A stretch of 64,000 nucleotides of DNA from Pseudanabaena sp. lw0831. Its GTDB lineage: Bacteria > Cyanobacteriota > Cyanobacteriia > Pseudanabaenales > Pseudanabaenaceae. Shown here one piece after another: positions 8,938 through 17,204 of this stretch. The translations under genes were made by a program, and so were the position numbers. The notes under the pieces are model-generated. The model had not been told where the DNA came from, ran no database searches, and saw only the letters and a list, made by a program, of their open reading frames with translations. Numbering within the stretch: the first letter of the stretch is position 1; each line of letters opens with the position of its first letter. The stretch lies in contig NZ_BBJB01000048.1 in the NCBI RefSeq assembly GCF_016584665.1, forward strand, positions 1-64,000, read 5' to 3'.

Positions 8938-10410
8938 ATGAACGACTTCCCTTATCCCGAAATTCAGTCCTTTGAACGGCTACAGGTATCTGATGGCTTG
9001 ATGATTAATAGCGAACGATGGCGACTCGCTCACGAATATCACCAGCATCGCCAAAATGTACAGTATCAGTCCCTATTTTTGCCAGGAATTATCTGTGGTT
9101 TAGGAGTTGCCCCGATCGCAGCACCTGAGGATTTGCCAGCCAAGTTTCGCGATGGGCGATGGGTGCAGATCCAACCAGGGATGGCGATCGATCTGCAAGG
9201 TAATTTTATTATTGTGCCAACGCCTCTTGATTTTCGGATTTCCACGACTGCCTACAATAATGAAATTGAGACCATTTATCTAGTCCTTAGTTATGTTGAT
9301 CCCGCTAAACTCAAGCGAGCTAGTGCCAATGAAGTACTGGTAGAAACCTTTCGAGTAAATGAGAAGACTGACTTACCCCTTGATACAGATATTGAGATCT
9401 GTCGCCTTGCGATCGAGGAAGGACAATTAACAGTCCAAAAACCTGTGGATGTATTTTCACCTAGCCAATCTCAACTAGATATGCGCTTCCGATTGCAAGC
9501 CCGTATTCGTCCACAACACTCGATTCGGATCGCCTGTTTTTATAATCAGAAAAATCAAAATCAGAAAAATCAACAGATTACCATCCCAGAACATTTCCGT
9601 TCCCTTGGACAATCTCTACCAAGTCTTGCCCCTAGCCTGAGCCTAATCGAGCCAATTGGTAATCTCGATATTAATGCCGAACTAACGCTAAATCATCTTA
9701 GCGCTTACCATCTTGTTTATCTAACCCATGCTCAAGCCATATCTATAAATGAATCTACACAATTAGCTTTACGAGAATACACTGCGATCGGTGGCGTGAT
9801 TGTAATTGAGGCGGCGATTCGGAATAGTCAGCTAGCCAATCTATTGGAAATTCAGAATGAATTAGAAGCTGCTAAGAATAAATTGCGAAAAACCATGCAA
9901 ACTCAATTTGTTAATGGTCAGCCAAATGTAAATATGGTTGACCAATCTAGCCTTCAAGCAGAACTACAAGCTGAGTTAGATGCGATCGCGATCGAAGTAA
10001 GTTCCTCTACTGAAGATTTACTTAATTCCTTGCATAGTAGCATTCCCATGGAAATACCAATGCGATCTTTCTCTGATTTAGAGCATACGCATCCTCTCCG
10101 TAGCCAGCCATTTCTCTTTCCGAGCTTAGCAGCGATCGCAGAGCAACCAATTCAAATACTGACAAATGGCGGTGTAATTGTCGTATTAGGCGAACTATTA
10201 TCAATCTGGAGTGGTCAGTCAGAGCAATCTCTGACTAGGGAAATCATTCGGAATTGTCAAGAATTAGGTATTAATATTCTTAACTACGCTACTCAGCAAT
10301 ATGAGATGCATAAAGCAATGCTAGTAAATCCTCAACCCCAAAATCAACTTGATCCTCAATCTGCAACCGATCAGCGCCGTATCACTAATATGGTTGACAA
10401 AACCGCATAG
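8938..10410 (+). CDS. Unassigned CIS-cluster protein with DUF4159-like segment
   Basis: I prefer the ATG at 8938 to the upstream TTG at 8911, giving 490 residues starting MNDFPYPEIQSFERL. The N-terminal part (DGLMINSERWRLAHEYHQHR, then FLPGIICGLGVAPI) resembles a protein found in cyanobacterial CIS clusters. A segment near residues 255-300 (HLSAYHLVYLTHAQAISINE, then LREYTAIGGVIVIEAAI) resembles the DUF4159/glutamine-amidotransferase-like fold, but the catalytic triad is not evident. A predicted helical stretch follows (LLEIQNELEAAKNKLRKTMQ). No signal peptide or membrane helix is seen. Position between tail protein I and the Cache receptor suggests a baseplate accessory or assembly role. I cannot assign one. 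Confidence 0.65.
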   Translation: MNDFPYPEIQSFERLQVSDGLMINSERWRLAHEYHQHRQNVQYQSLFLPGIICGLGVAPIAAPEDLPAKFRDGRWVQIQPGMAIDLQGNFIIVPTPLDFRISTTAYNNEIETIYLVLSYVDPAKLKRASANEVLVETFRVNEKTDLPLDTDIEICRLAIEEGQLTVQKPVDVFSPSQSQLDMRFRLQARIRPQHSIRIACFYNQKNQNQKNQQITIPEHFRSLGQSLPSLAPSLSLIEPIGNLDINAELTLNHLSAYHLVYLTHAQAISINESTQLALREYTAIGGVIVIEAAIRNSQLANLLEIQNELEAAKNKLRKTMQTQFVNGQPNVNMVDQSSLQAELQAELDAIAIEVSSSTEDLLNSLHSSIPMEIPMRSFSDLEHTHPLRSQPFLFPSLAAIAEQPIQILTNGGVIVVLGELLSIWSGQSEQSLTREIIRNCQELGINILNYATQQYEMHKAMLVNPQPQNQLDPQSATDQRRITNMVDKTA

Positions 10411-10449
10411 AGCCGCTAAATATTCACAATTATCCAAGGTTATTTATCT

Positions 10450-11823
10450 ATGTCTTCGATTCGACAAGTTCTTCCTATTGTCCTTAGCATTCAAATTACT
10501 GTGGCAGTAGGTCTCACGGGCTGGATTTCATTTAATAGTAGTGAACGCGCTGTCCAAAAGCTAACCCGTCAACTTTGTGAGAATTTAAATTTTCGCGTTG
10601 AACAACAAATTACTTCCTATCTAGAAGAGTCGGTGCGAGTTAATCAAGCGATGACGATTGCCCTTAGCAACGGCAGTGTTAACCCGAACGATATTAGTCA
10701 AGTTCAGAAAGATATATTTAATAAATTAAGAGAACTGAATACGCAAAATATCTTGTTTTATGGCAATGAAAGTGGAACCATGGTTGGTATTGAACGCAAC
10801 GGTGACTCCAGCTTTTTATTGCGAATTCGGGAAGACAACGTCAGTCCTAATCGTCCGACTTATGAACTCAGTAATAACGGGGTACGAGGTAAACTAGTCA
10901 AAACCGAAATAAACTATGATCATCGAACCCGCCCTTGGTATGTTGCGGCTAAACAGTCTGGCAAGGCGATCTGGAGTTCGATTTTTGTGAGTACTACTGA
11001 CGGTGAATTAACTACCACCAAAGCTACCCCAATCTATAATCCTAGTGGCGGTCTTCAGGGTGTAGTGGGTATCAACGTCTCGTTGAAACAAATTAAGCAG
11101 TTTATGCTGCAAACCCGCCCTTCGGAGCAATGGCATGTTTTTTTAGCTGAGGGTGATGGCAGTCTGGTAGCAGCTACGACTGAAACGCCAATCTTTGAGA
11201 AAAATGGTGATATAACTAAGCGTTTTGAAGTTTCGCAAAGTAAAGATATCCGATTACAGGATGCTGGGCTTGCCATTCAAAAACAGTTTGGTGGATTCCA
11301 AAATCTTCAAGATTCTCAAGTAGTTGAGTTTGAGTTTAATGGCGAAAAATATATTGTTAGTACACATAAATTGAATAAAGATTTACAACTAGATTGGTCG
11401 GTCGGAATTATTGTGCCAAAGTCGATATTTATGCAAGAGATTGATGCCAATAACCGAGTCACCCTAGTTATTATTGTGATTATGCTAGGTGCTACTATTT
11501 TGATTGGTTTAGCAATTTCGTCATGGCTTTTACGTCCAATCAAAGATTTGATGAAGGCTGCCAAGGAAATTGAAGAAGAATCTTTTGATCCTGAGGAATT
11601 AACATCAGTTGCTCAGCGCAAAGATGAATTGGGTCAAATGGCGAGAGTGTTTCAAGAAATGGGAAGTACCATTGCTGAACGTCAAAATGGTATGAAGAGT
11701 CAACTTCGTCAACTTCGGGAAGAAAAGGATGAAGCCAAAAAGATGGCGATCGCTTCCCAAATGGGACAGGGGAATTCATTGCAATCAATTCTGAGTCGTT
11801 CGAGAGCTGCCCGTAATAAGTAG
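10450..11823 (+). CDS. Cache-HAMP membrane sensor without output domain
   Basis: The 457-residue protein has an N-terminal membrane helix (~7-27), an extracytoplasmic dCache sensor (~30-325) with YDHRTRPWYVAAKQSGKAIW and ATPIYNPSGGLQGVVGINVS, a second membrane helix (~338-360), a HAMP domain (~360-412) and a coiled coil (DEAKKMAIASQ) to the C-terminus. Chemoreceptors, histidine kinases and cyclases with this front end normally continue into a catalytic or MCP domain. None is present, and the stop follows the coiled coil. It lies 39 bp after a CIS gene and 67 bp before another, all on one strand. Cache domains bind small metabolites, so a sensing role at the membrane is plausible. Linking it to particle anchoring or firing is inference from the operon. 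Confidence 0.85.
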   Translation: MSSIRQVLPIVLSIQITVAVGLTGWISFNSSERAVQKLTRQLCENLNFRVEQQITSYLEESVRVNQAMTIALSNGSVNPNDISQVQKDIFNKLRELNTQNILFYGNESGTMVGIERNGDSSFLLRIREDNVSPNRPTYELSNNGVRGKLVKTEINYDHRTRPWYVAAKQSGKAIWSSIFVSTTDGELTTTKATPIYNPSGGLQGVVGINVSLKQIKQFMLQTRPSEQWHVFLAEGDGSLVAATTETPIFEKNGDITKRFEVSQSKDIRLQDAGLAIQKQFGGFQNLQDSQVVEFEFNGEKYIVSTHKLNKDLQLDWSVGIIVPKSIFMQEIDANNRVTLVIIVIMLGATILIGLAISSWLLRPIKDLMKAAKEIEEESFDPEELTSVAQRKDELGQMARVFQEMGSTIAERQNGMKSQLRQLREEKDEAKKMAIASQMGQGNSLQSILSRSRAARNK

Positions 11824-11890
11824 AATGTGAGGTGCTGGGCAACTCACATTCCAAGCAATACTAATAAGAGAAAACAAGGAAAACACGGCG

Positions 11891-14089
11891 ATGTCAGCAA
11901 ATCAAATTGGCTTAGAGATGCCTCAAAAAGAACTAAATTTTAAAATTGGTTCTAAAAAAAATTCTTTCCCAGTAGTTGTCATTAATGATAGTAATCAATT
12001 TGCCAGTTTTCAAATTGATATAGTTGCCGCAGGAGCAGATACTCAAGCTATTGACTATGAGTGGTTTACAGTTTCTCCTGATGTGAGTGTGAAGATTCCA
12101 CCAGGAGACTTGGTTGAATTTGTGGTTTCTATTATTGAAACTCCGATCCCCGGTTTCACTGGCATTATGAATATTACAGTAAAAGCCTTTTCGATTGAAC
12201 TGCGCGAAGAAAATCGAGCTGTAATGCGAATCATCTTGGAAGAAGGCGCAGGGCGATCGCACTTGGATTTAGATGCACCTTTTTACAAGATCCAAGCTAC
12301 TCCCCTTGAAGATATAGAAATTCCGATTTTGATTGGGAATCCTAGTAAACAGAATACTAATGTCACCTTAACCTGCCTTGATCTGCCTGAATCATGGATG
12401 CCCAAAGGAAGTATCCAGCAATTTCCACTAAAACCAGGCGCAAAATTTAAAACCACATTTTTATGTAGAGTTCCCTTTGATCGTGGCGCGATCTCCCAGC
12501 TTTATACCTTTACCGTAGCTGTTTCCCATACTAATGGCTCGTCTTCTGAATCACAATGTAGTTTAGAGGTATTGCCCAAAGGTTCTCTAGAATTTGTCTG
12601 TTCGCCCAAAAAACAAACTATTCCCGCCAATCGTTCTTGGAAATTGTGGTGGAAATTTTGGCAATCATCACCTGCTATATTTACTTTAATTGCTGATAAT
12701 GCTAGTAATCTGCCACAAAAAATTGATTTTGAAATCGAAAATGTTCAGACGAGTGATTATACAGATTTTTCCTTTGAGATTTCCCCTAATGAAGCCATAG
12801 TTGAACCATTCAGCAAGACAGAACTAAGCCTGCAAGTCAATAAATCTCGATCTTGGTTTATGAAAGTCCAGAAATTGATTTTATTTGCCAAAGCTAACTG
12901 GCAAGACCCTAGAGTTAATACAGTTGACGAAGTTCAAGCAATTGAAGTGGTTATTAAACCAGTAATTCCGACTATTTTGGCTGTGATCTTGATGGTGCTG
13001 ATGCTAATTCCTACTTGGTGGCTATCATGGCTCAATCCTAACAATCCATTCCCTCCTCATAAAAGTGCGGTTACTTCAGTACAGTTTGATGGCACTGGTA
13101 CATATGGAATTAGTAGTTCTAATGATCGGACAATGCGTAAATGGGATGTAGAAGGTTTTTATTTGCCATGGGTCAATCAAGATCTGGGAGCTATTGGCGA
13201 AGCCCAAAAAGCAATTCGAGTAGCTCGTTTCCGTCCAGTTAATAACGATCTTGTGGCGGCAGGATTGGAAAATGGTGAAATTCAAATTTGGGATGCTCAC
13301 AATATAGGTAAGAGTCCTTTAGCCACATTTAGCAATCAGTCAGACGATCGAGTTTTTGACTTAGCTTATACGCTTGATTCCCGAACACTTTTTAGCGGTC
13401 ATGGAAGTGGAGCCATCTTGCGCTGGGATCTCCAAAACTTGTTCACCAACCCACCAACTCAGCCTAGTCAAATCAAAAAATTTGATTTTGCGGTTACTTC
13501 GATCGCTTTAGTCGGTAAAGACGATAGTACATTGGCGATCGCAGGTCGCTATAACCAACTTGTACTATGGAATTGGGTTAAAGATACCGTAAAAGTAATT
13601 CCCTATCCTAAATTAGGTAAACAGGAAGAAAAGGGTGGACAGGATGATTATATTCAGAGCATTTCAGCTACCGATCGCAAAAGAAGTCTGCTCGCGACTG
13701 GAGATAATCAAGGTTATATTGCTATTTGGGATTTGAAGACTTGCTTACAAAGCGATCGCCCATGTGAAATGCTGGATGGATGGGAAAATGCTCATCATGG
13801 CAAGCCCGTGCGATCGGTAGCGTTTAGCGATGAAGGCTGCTACTTAGCGAGCGGTGGAGATGACAAGGAAGTCAAGCTATGGATGCTCACTGGTAATGGC
13901 AAGCGCGTCTCTAGTTTTATTAATGGTAAGACTATAGAGATTAGCCCGTCTAATGTTAATGCTGTTGATATTCATCTAACTGCCAAGGATGTTCTGACTA
14001 TAACTGGTACTGCGATCGGTCGCGTAGTTGGTCAACAGTCAGATCGGCTTTTTAATCTAGGCTGTGATACTAATAAAGCCCAAAACTAG
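11891..14089 (+). CDS. Membrane protein with beta-sandwich N-domain and C-terminal WD40 repeats
   Basis: The 732-residue protein has ~350 N-terminal residues of beta-sandwich modules (IPPGDLVEFVVSI, GAKFKTTFLCRVPFDRG), one strongly hydrophobic segment at ~353-375 (IPTILAVILMVLMLIPTWWL), then a WD40 propeller (~382-720) with VTSVQFDGTGTYGISSSNDR, LATGDNQGYIAIWDLK and VRSVAFSDEGCYLASGGDD. WD40 propellers are protein-binding platforms. No signal peptide is seen, so the single membrane helix probably separates the two parts. It is the last gene of the CIS operon. Cyanobacterial CIS can be attached to thylakoid membranes, and this protein is a candidate for such an anchor, which I infer and do not see directly. 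A bidirectional hairpin overlaps its stop codon. Confidence 0.85.
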   Translation: MSANQIGLEMPQKELNFKIGSKKNSFPVVVINDSNQFASFQIDIVAAGADTQAIDYEWFTVSPDVSVKIPPGDLVEFVVSIIETPIPGFTGIMNITVKAFSIELREENRAVMRIILEEGAGRSHLDLDAPFYKIQATPLEDIEIPILIGNPSKQNTNVTLTCLDLPESWMPKGSIQQFPLKPGAKFKTTFLCRVPFDRGAISQLYTFTVAVSHTNGSSSESQCSLEVLPKGSLEFVCSPKKQTIPANRSWKLWWKFWQSSPAIFTLIADNASNLPQKIDFEIENVQTSDYTDFSFEISPNEAIVEPFSKTELSLQVNKSRSWFMKVQKLILFAKANWQDPRVNTVDEVQAIEVVIKPVIPTILAVILMVLMLIPTWWLSWLNPNNPFPPHKSAVTSVQFDGTGTYGISSSNDRTMRKWDVEGFYLPWVNQDLGAIGEAQKAIRVARFRPVNNDLVAAGLENGEIQIWDAHNIGKSPLATFSNQSDDRVFDLAYTLDSRTLFSGHGSGAILRWDLQNLFTNPPTQPSQIKKFDFAVTSIALVGKDDSTLAIAGRYNQLVLWNWVKDTVKVIPYPKLGKQEEKGGQDDYIQSISATDRKRSLLATGDNQGYIAIWDLKTCLQSDRPCEMLDGWENAHHGKPVRSVAFSDEGCYLASGGDDKEVKLWMLTGNGKRVSSFINGKTIEISPSNVNAVDIHLTAKDVLTITGTAIGRVVGQQSDRLFNLGCDTNKAQN

Positions 14090-14117
14090 TGCTGCGGGCT
14101 GCTCGCCGCACTAGTTT
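14083..14117. terminator. Hairpin between convergent CIS and SWIM genes
   Basis: Arms AAACTAGTGC pair around a GC-rich apex. The hairpin includes the stop codon of the WD40 gene and abuts the 3' end of the minus-strand SWIM gene, so it can serve both directions. Confidence 0.6.
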
Positions 14118-14957
14118 CTATAACAGTGCTGCGTTTTTGTTTTTTACGCGATCGTAAAGTATTTCCATCGTTTCGATAAATGAACTGTCCTTTTGCCAGA
14201 AAGGAGGGTTATCGCCTTGTTTTTTGATGGCGATCGCAGACACACTTGCAGGAGTAGCAAAGGGAATCGACTGTGGCAATCGCTTTTGTCCTTGCCAAAA
14301 TTGTTTTAGGGTTGGGACTTCTTCGATAGCGATGTTTTGTGGTCTAGTGAAGTAAGAGGTTGCAGATTCTGGTTCAAGATTGCGATCGCCTAGTTCTGAA
14401 GCAAGAGCTTTACCGAGAGGCGATTTAGCTAACTCGGCTTGCAGTGCTTCCTTCGATATCCCACGCATCTCAAATAACAAAAACGGATCTTGATCCATCT
14501 CACCAGCCAGTCGGTAACATAGCCCAGCAATATGTTTACAAGGATTGGAATAGTCTGGACAGGAGCATTCTGTATGAAAATCTTTGCGACTATAGGGCAG
14601 TAGTTGTTTGCCCACAGCGGTAAAACTATCTTCAATATTTTCAGGAACTTCATTCAGCAATAATCTGGCGACCACGCTTGCCTTTGAGGACATATTGGCA
14701 ATGATTTTCGTCCAGTCTTTAGCGGCGATCGCAGTCATTTTAATTTCAGTCTCATACGTTGGTTCTTTATAGACTCCAAAATAAGGATTGACATTACCGC
14801 GAATCGTGGCTGTGGCAATTCCTTTGGTAATATCAAATAGGAGAATACGACTATCGCCAGAATAAGCGCGACCGCGCTGGAGTCTACCTGAATCGGTGAA
14901 AGATTCGAGGGCGCTAATAAATTTTTGCCCCCACCATGTCCGACTATGTTTTGCCAT
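14118..14957 (-). CDS. SWIM zinc-finger protein
   Basis: The 279-residue protein has a SWIM zinc-binding motif near residues 130-145 (HTECSCPDYSNPCKHIAGLC: CxC then CxH spacing). The N-terminus (TWWGQKFISALESFTDSGRL, then RGRAYS) is the conserved start of bacterial SWIM proteins. SWIM domains bind DNA or protein. In many cyanobacteria this gene family is found beside an SNF2-family helicase, and such a helicase occurs here at 20472-23858 on the same strand but ~5.5 kb away, with an accessory block in between. The start ATG at 14957 fits the family. Confidence 0.9.
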   Translation of the reverse strand: MAKHSRTWWGQKFISALESFTDSGRLQRGRAYSGDSRILLFDITKGIATATIRGNVNPYFGVYKEPTYETEIKMTAIAAKDWTKIIANMSSKASVVARLLLNEVPENIEDSFTAVGKQLLPYSRKDFHTECSCPDYSNPCKHIAGLCYRLAGEMDQDPFLLFEMRGISKEALQAELAKSPLGKALASELGDRNLEPESATSYFTRPQNIAIEEVPTLKQFWQGQKRLPQSIPFATPASVSAIAIKKQGDNPPFWQKDSSFIETMEILYDRVKNKNAALL

Positions 14958-14985
14958 TGTTTTACTTTTTGATGATTAATGTGAA

Positions 14986-15405
14986 TTATAGCTCTAGCCC
15001 TTGTTTGCGATATTTATCAATCAGTAAGTTTGTATATTCATTTTGTGGTTGCTGAGATGTTGAATTGCTCTTCTTCTTTGCGGCGACTAGTTCACGGATA
15101 CGAGGTGATTGTAGTCCTAGCACCATGTCGTTTTCGGGTATGCCTTTAGCAATGAGTTCTTGATCGACAAAAATTTCAGTAGAGTTATGTTGTAACCAAA
15201 CTTTGTTATCAATGATATCAATCTGCATGGGACAGCCGTAAATTCGCCGAGCGCCTTGCCAACCAACATGAACTAATAAGTAGCGATCGCGTTTTTCGTC
15301 AAATACTAATTCAGCAGTGACGTTTTCATTAGGTGATACACTTTCTTGGGCATATTCTTTCAGAAAGGTACGCACGATTTGGCGATAACGTTCTACTCGA
15401 TCCAT
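14986..15405 (-). CDS. XisI-like protein (orphan)
   Basis: The 139-residue protein matches the XisI family: MDRVERYRQIVRTFLKEYAQ, then DRYLLVHVGWQGARRIYGCP, DNKVWLQHNSTE and LIAKGIPENDMVLGLQSPRI. XisI was named as a controlling factor for excision of the Anabaena fdxN element, but most copies are not next to any excision element and their function is unknown. A partner xisH normally precedes it; none is here, so it is an orphan, unlike the pair at 55961-56712. The C-terminus has an extra ~28 residues (SNSTSQQPQNEY onward) beyond the family end. Confidence 0.88.
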   Translation of the reverse strand: MDRVERYRQIVRTFLKEYAQESVSPNENVTAELVFDEKRDRYLLVHVGWQGARRIYGCPMQIDIIDNKVWLQHNSTEIFVDQELIAKGIPENDMVLGLQSPRIRELVAAKKKSNSTSQQPQNEYTNLLIDKYRKQGLEL

Positions 15406-15473
15406 TGTTCTATTTCCTCTTTTTCTGTATTGTAAACAAGCAGCTTAACTTGAAAATTGTAATTATCTACTTG

Positions 15474-17132
15474 TTACCGTGGAAAATAAATCTCTGTAAG
15501 ACGACTAGTAAATAGATTTTGCCAGATTTTTTTTAAAGATTTAGAATCTTCTTGTTTAGAATCTTCTTGTAATGCTATTAATTTATCCTGAGAAATTGAA
15601 ACTGCAACTGTTTCTGTTAAGACTGTCGCAAATTTCCCATCTATTCTGTCAGTTCCAGCGACAATTCCAACTACTTGTTCAGAGCCAAAATGCCCTTCCA
15701 CAGAAATTTCTAGTTTATCAATTTTGCCTGTTATAGCAGCAAAAGTAGTAGAACAAGGCTTAATCTCAACTTTCCCATGAAAAATAATATATGTTTTTTT
15801 ATCCAAATCAAGCTGAGTGCCAGTATAGTATTTTTCGCACTCAAGCAGATGTCTTATACCATCAGCATTATTGAAGAATCTTTTGGAGTCAAGGATATTA
15901 TTAATGATCCTATTTTTAATTATTGAATATACTTCTGTGGTAAAGTTGCTTCCCTCTGGTGGTAAGAGTTTTCTAAATTGTTCGGTATTTATTTTCAGAC
16001 ACAAACCTTCGTCATGAGCTTTTAATGTTGCAGTCCTTTTAATTTCAGGTATCCAAAGACTAAACTCACCAATGATTTGCCCTTCTTCAATTCTGATTTT
16101 TTTACCTCCTTGAAGATGAACATAAATAGTTCCAGATACAGGAAAAAAACAACTATCGGAATCATCATTCTCTTCACAAATCACATCTCCAGCTTTAAAG
16201 AGCAATGGGGATGAAAACTTGAGTACATTTTTAAGTACTTCAGGAGACATCTTACTAAAGAGTCCATCAGAAGGGGCATTTTTGGGGCGATTTTTCCCAT
16301 ACTGGCTAACCCTGTTGCAGAGATCCTTAACAGGATCTTTCTGGCTATCTAAAAGGTAAGTCCCATCTTTATACCCGAAATCCAAAAGCAATTTACCTGC
16401 CGCGAGTGCAGCTATGAAATCATTAGATTTTATAGAATCCTGAATTAGAAAAGCGTATTCTTGGCTCATTTTTTTCCATAAGCCACCAATACATTGCCAT
16501 CTTAGAGCAGATGCATCATCTTTATTTAAACAAGTGTCTCCTCGATGAAGATTCGAGACTAAAATTTCTTGACCATGTTTCATAGTACGATAAAAAGAAT
16601 CTCCTACTATAAGCCCTCCATTTTCAGCTTCAGTATTCTTGATGCAGTTTTCAATATATTGATTTGATGCTAATAATTGAGATGGTGCAGAAATTGCTAG
16701 TATTCTCGAAGTTATATTAATTCCGTCTCCCCAAACGTTATCAATACCGCTAAAATCTTTATTCTTTTTAATTCGTCCAGAATGTAAGCCAAATCGGAGT
16801 TGAATCTTCATCCCATTTTTGGGATTTTTTTTTGCTTCTTCACAAATGAAAAAAGCAACTTCAAATGCTAAGCTACAATGGTGAGGCTTCTGGAATGTTA
16901 AATAGCCTCCATCACCAGCAGGACTCCACGTAATTTCGTGCCTAGGAATACGCTTAGAATCTAATGCCGCAACAATCCATTCATGAAGTTGGTCTATGAC
17001 TTGAATCATCTGATCGCTACTTTTAAGAGTCGAAAAAGCGACAATATCCATACCTAGTACCGCAAAAATACCTTCATCTTTATCATCATTATTTGTTTGT
17101 CCTTGTCCATTTCCATTTTTTTTGGTCGCCAT
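15474..17132 (-). CDS. Class III nucleotide cyclase fused to cyclic-nucleotide-binding domains
   Basis: The 552-residue soluble protein begins with a class III cyclase domain (~20-165). Metal-ligand aspartates are present (D29 in LGMDIVAFS, D74 in SPAGDGGY), as are the transition-state Asn and Arg (N139, R143 in GDGINITSR). The usual adenine-selecting Lys and Asp are replaced by S70 and N132, so the substrate may not be ATP. A cNMP-binding domain follows at ~300-400 (FKAGDVICEENDDSDSCFFP, GQIIGEFSLW, KRTATLKA), and a weaker second copy at ~435-540. The architecture suggests synthesis and sensing of a cyclic nucleotide in one chain. It lies 72 bp downstream of the caspase gene on the same strand and may share its transcript. 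Confidence 0.83.
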   Translation of the reverse strand: MATKKNGNGQGQTNNDDKDEGIFAVLGMDIVAFSTLKSSDQMIQVIDQLHEWIVAALDSKRIPRHEITWSPAGDGGYLTFQKPHHCSLAFEVAFFICEEAKKNPKNGMKIQLRFGLHSGRIKKNKDFSGIDNVWGDGINITSRILAISAPSQLLASNQYIENCIKNTEAENGGLIVGDSFYRTMKHGQEILVSNLHRGDTCLNKDDASALRWQCIGGLWKKMSQEYAFLIQDSIKSNDFIAALAAGKLLLDFGYKDGTYLLDSQKDPVKDLCNRVSQYGKNRPKNAPSDGLFSKMSPEVLKNVLKFSSPLLFKAGDVICEENDDSDSCFFPVSGTIYVHLQGGKKIRIEEGQIIGEFSLWIPEIKRTATLKAHDEGLCLKINTEQFRKLLPPEGSNFTTEVYSIIKNRIINNILDSKRFFNNADGIRHLLECEKYYTGTQLDLDKKTYIIFHGKVEIKPCSTTFAAITGKIDKLEISVEGHFGSEQVVGIVAGTDRIDGKFATVLTETVAVSISQDKLIALQEDSKQEDSKSLKKIWQNLFTSRLTEIYFPR

Positions 17133-17204
17133 TAGATAATTCCTAAATCTAGTCCCTTCAATTAACCATTTTAAAAGTTTTTATGTCATAAACAACATCA
17201 AAAA

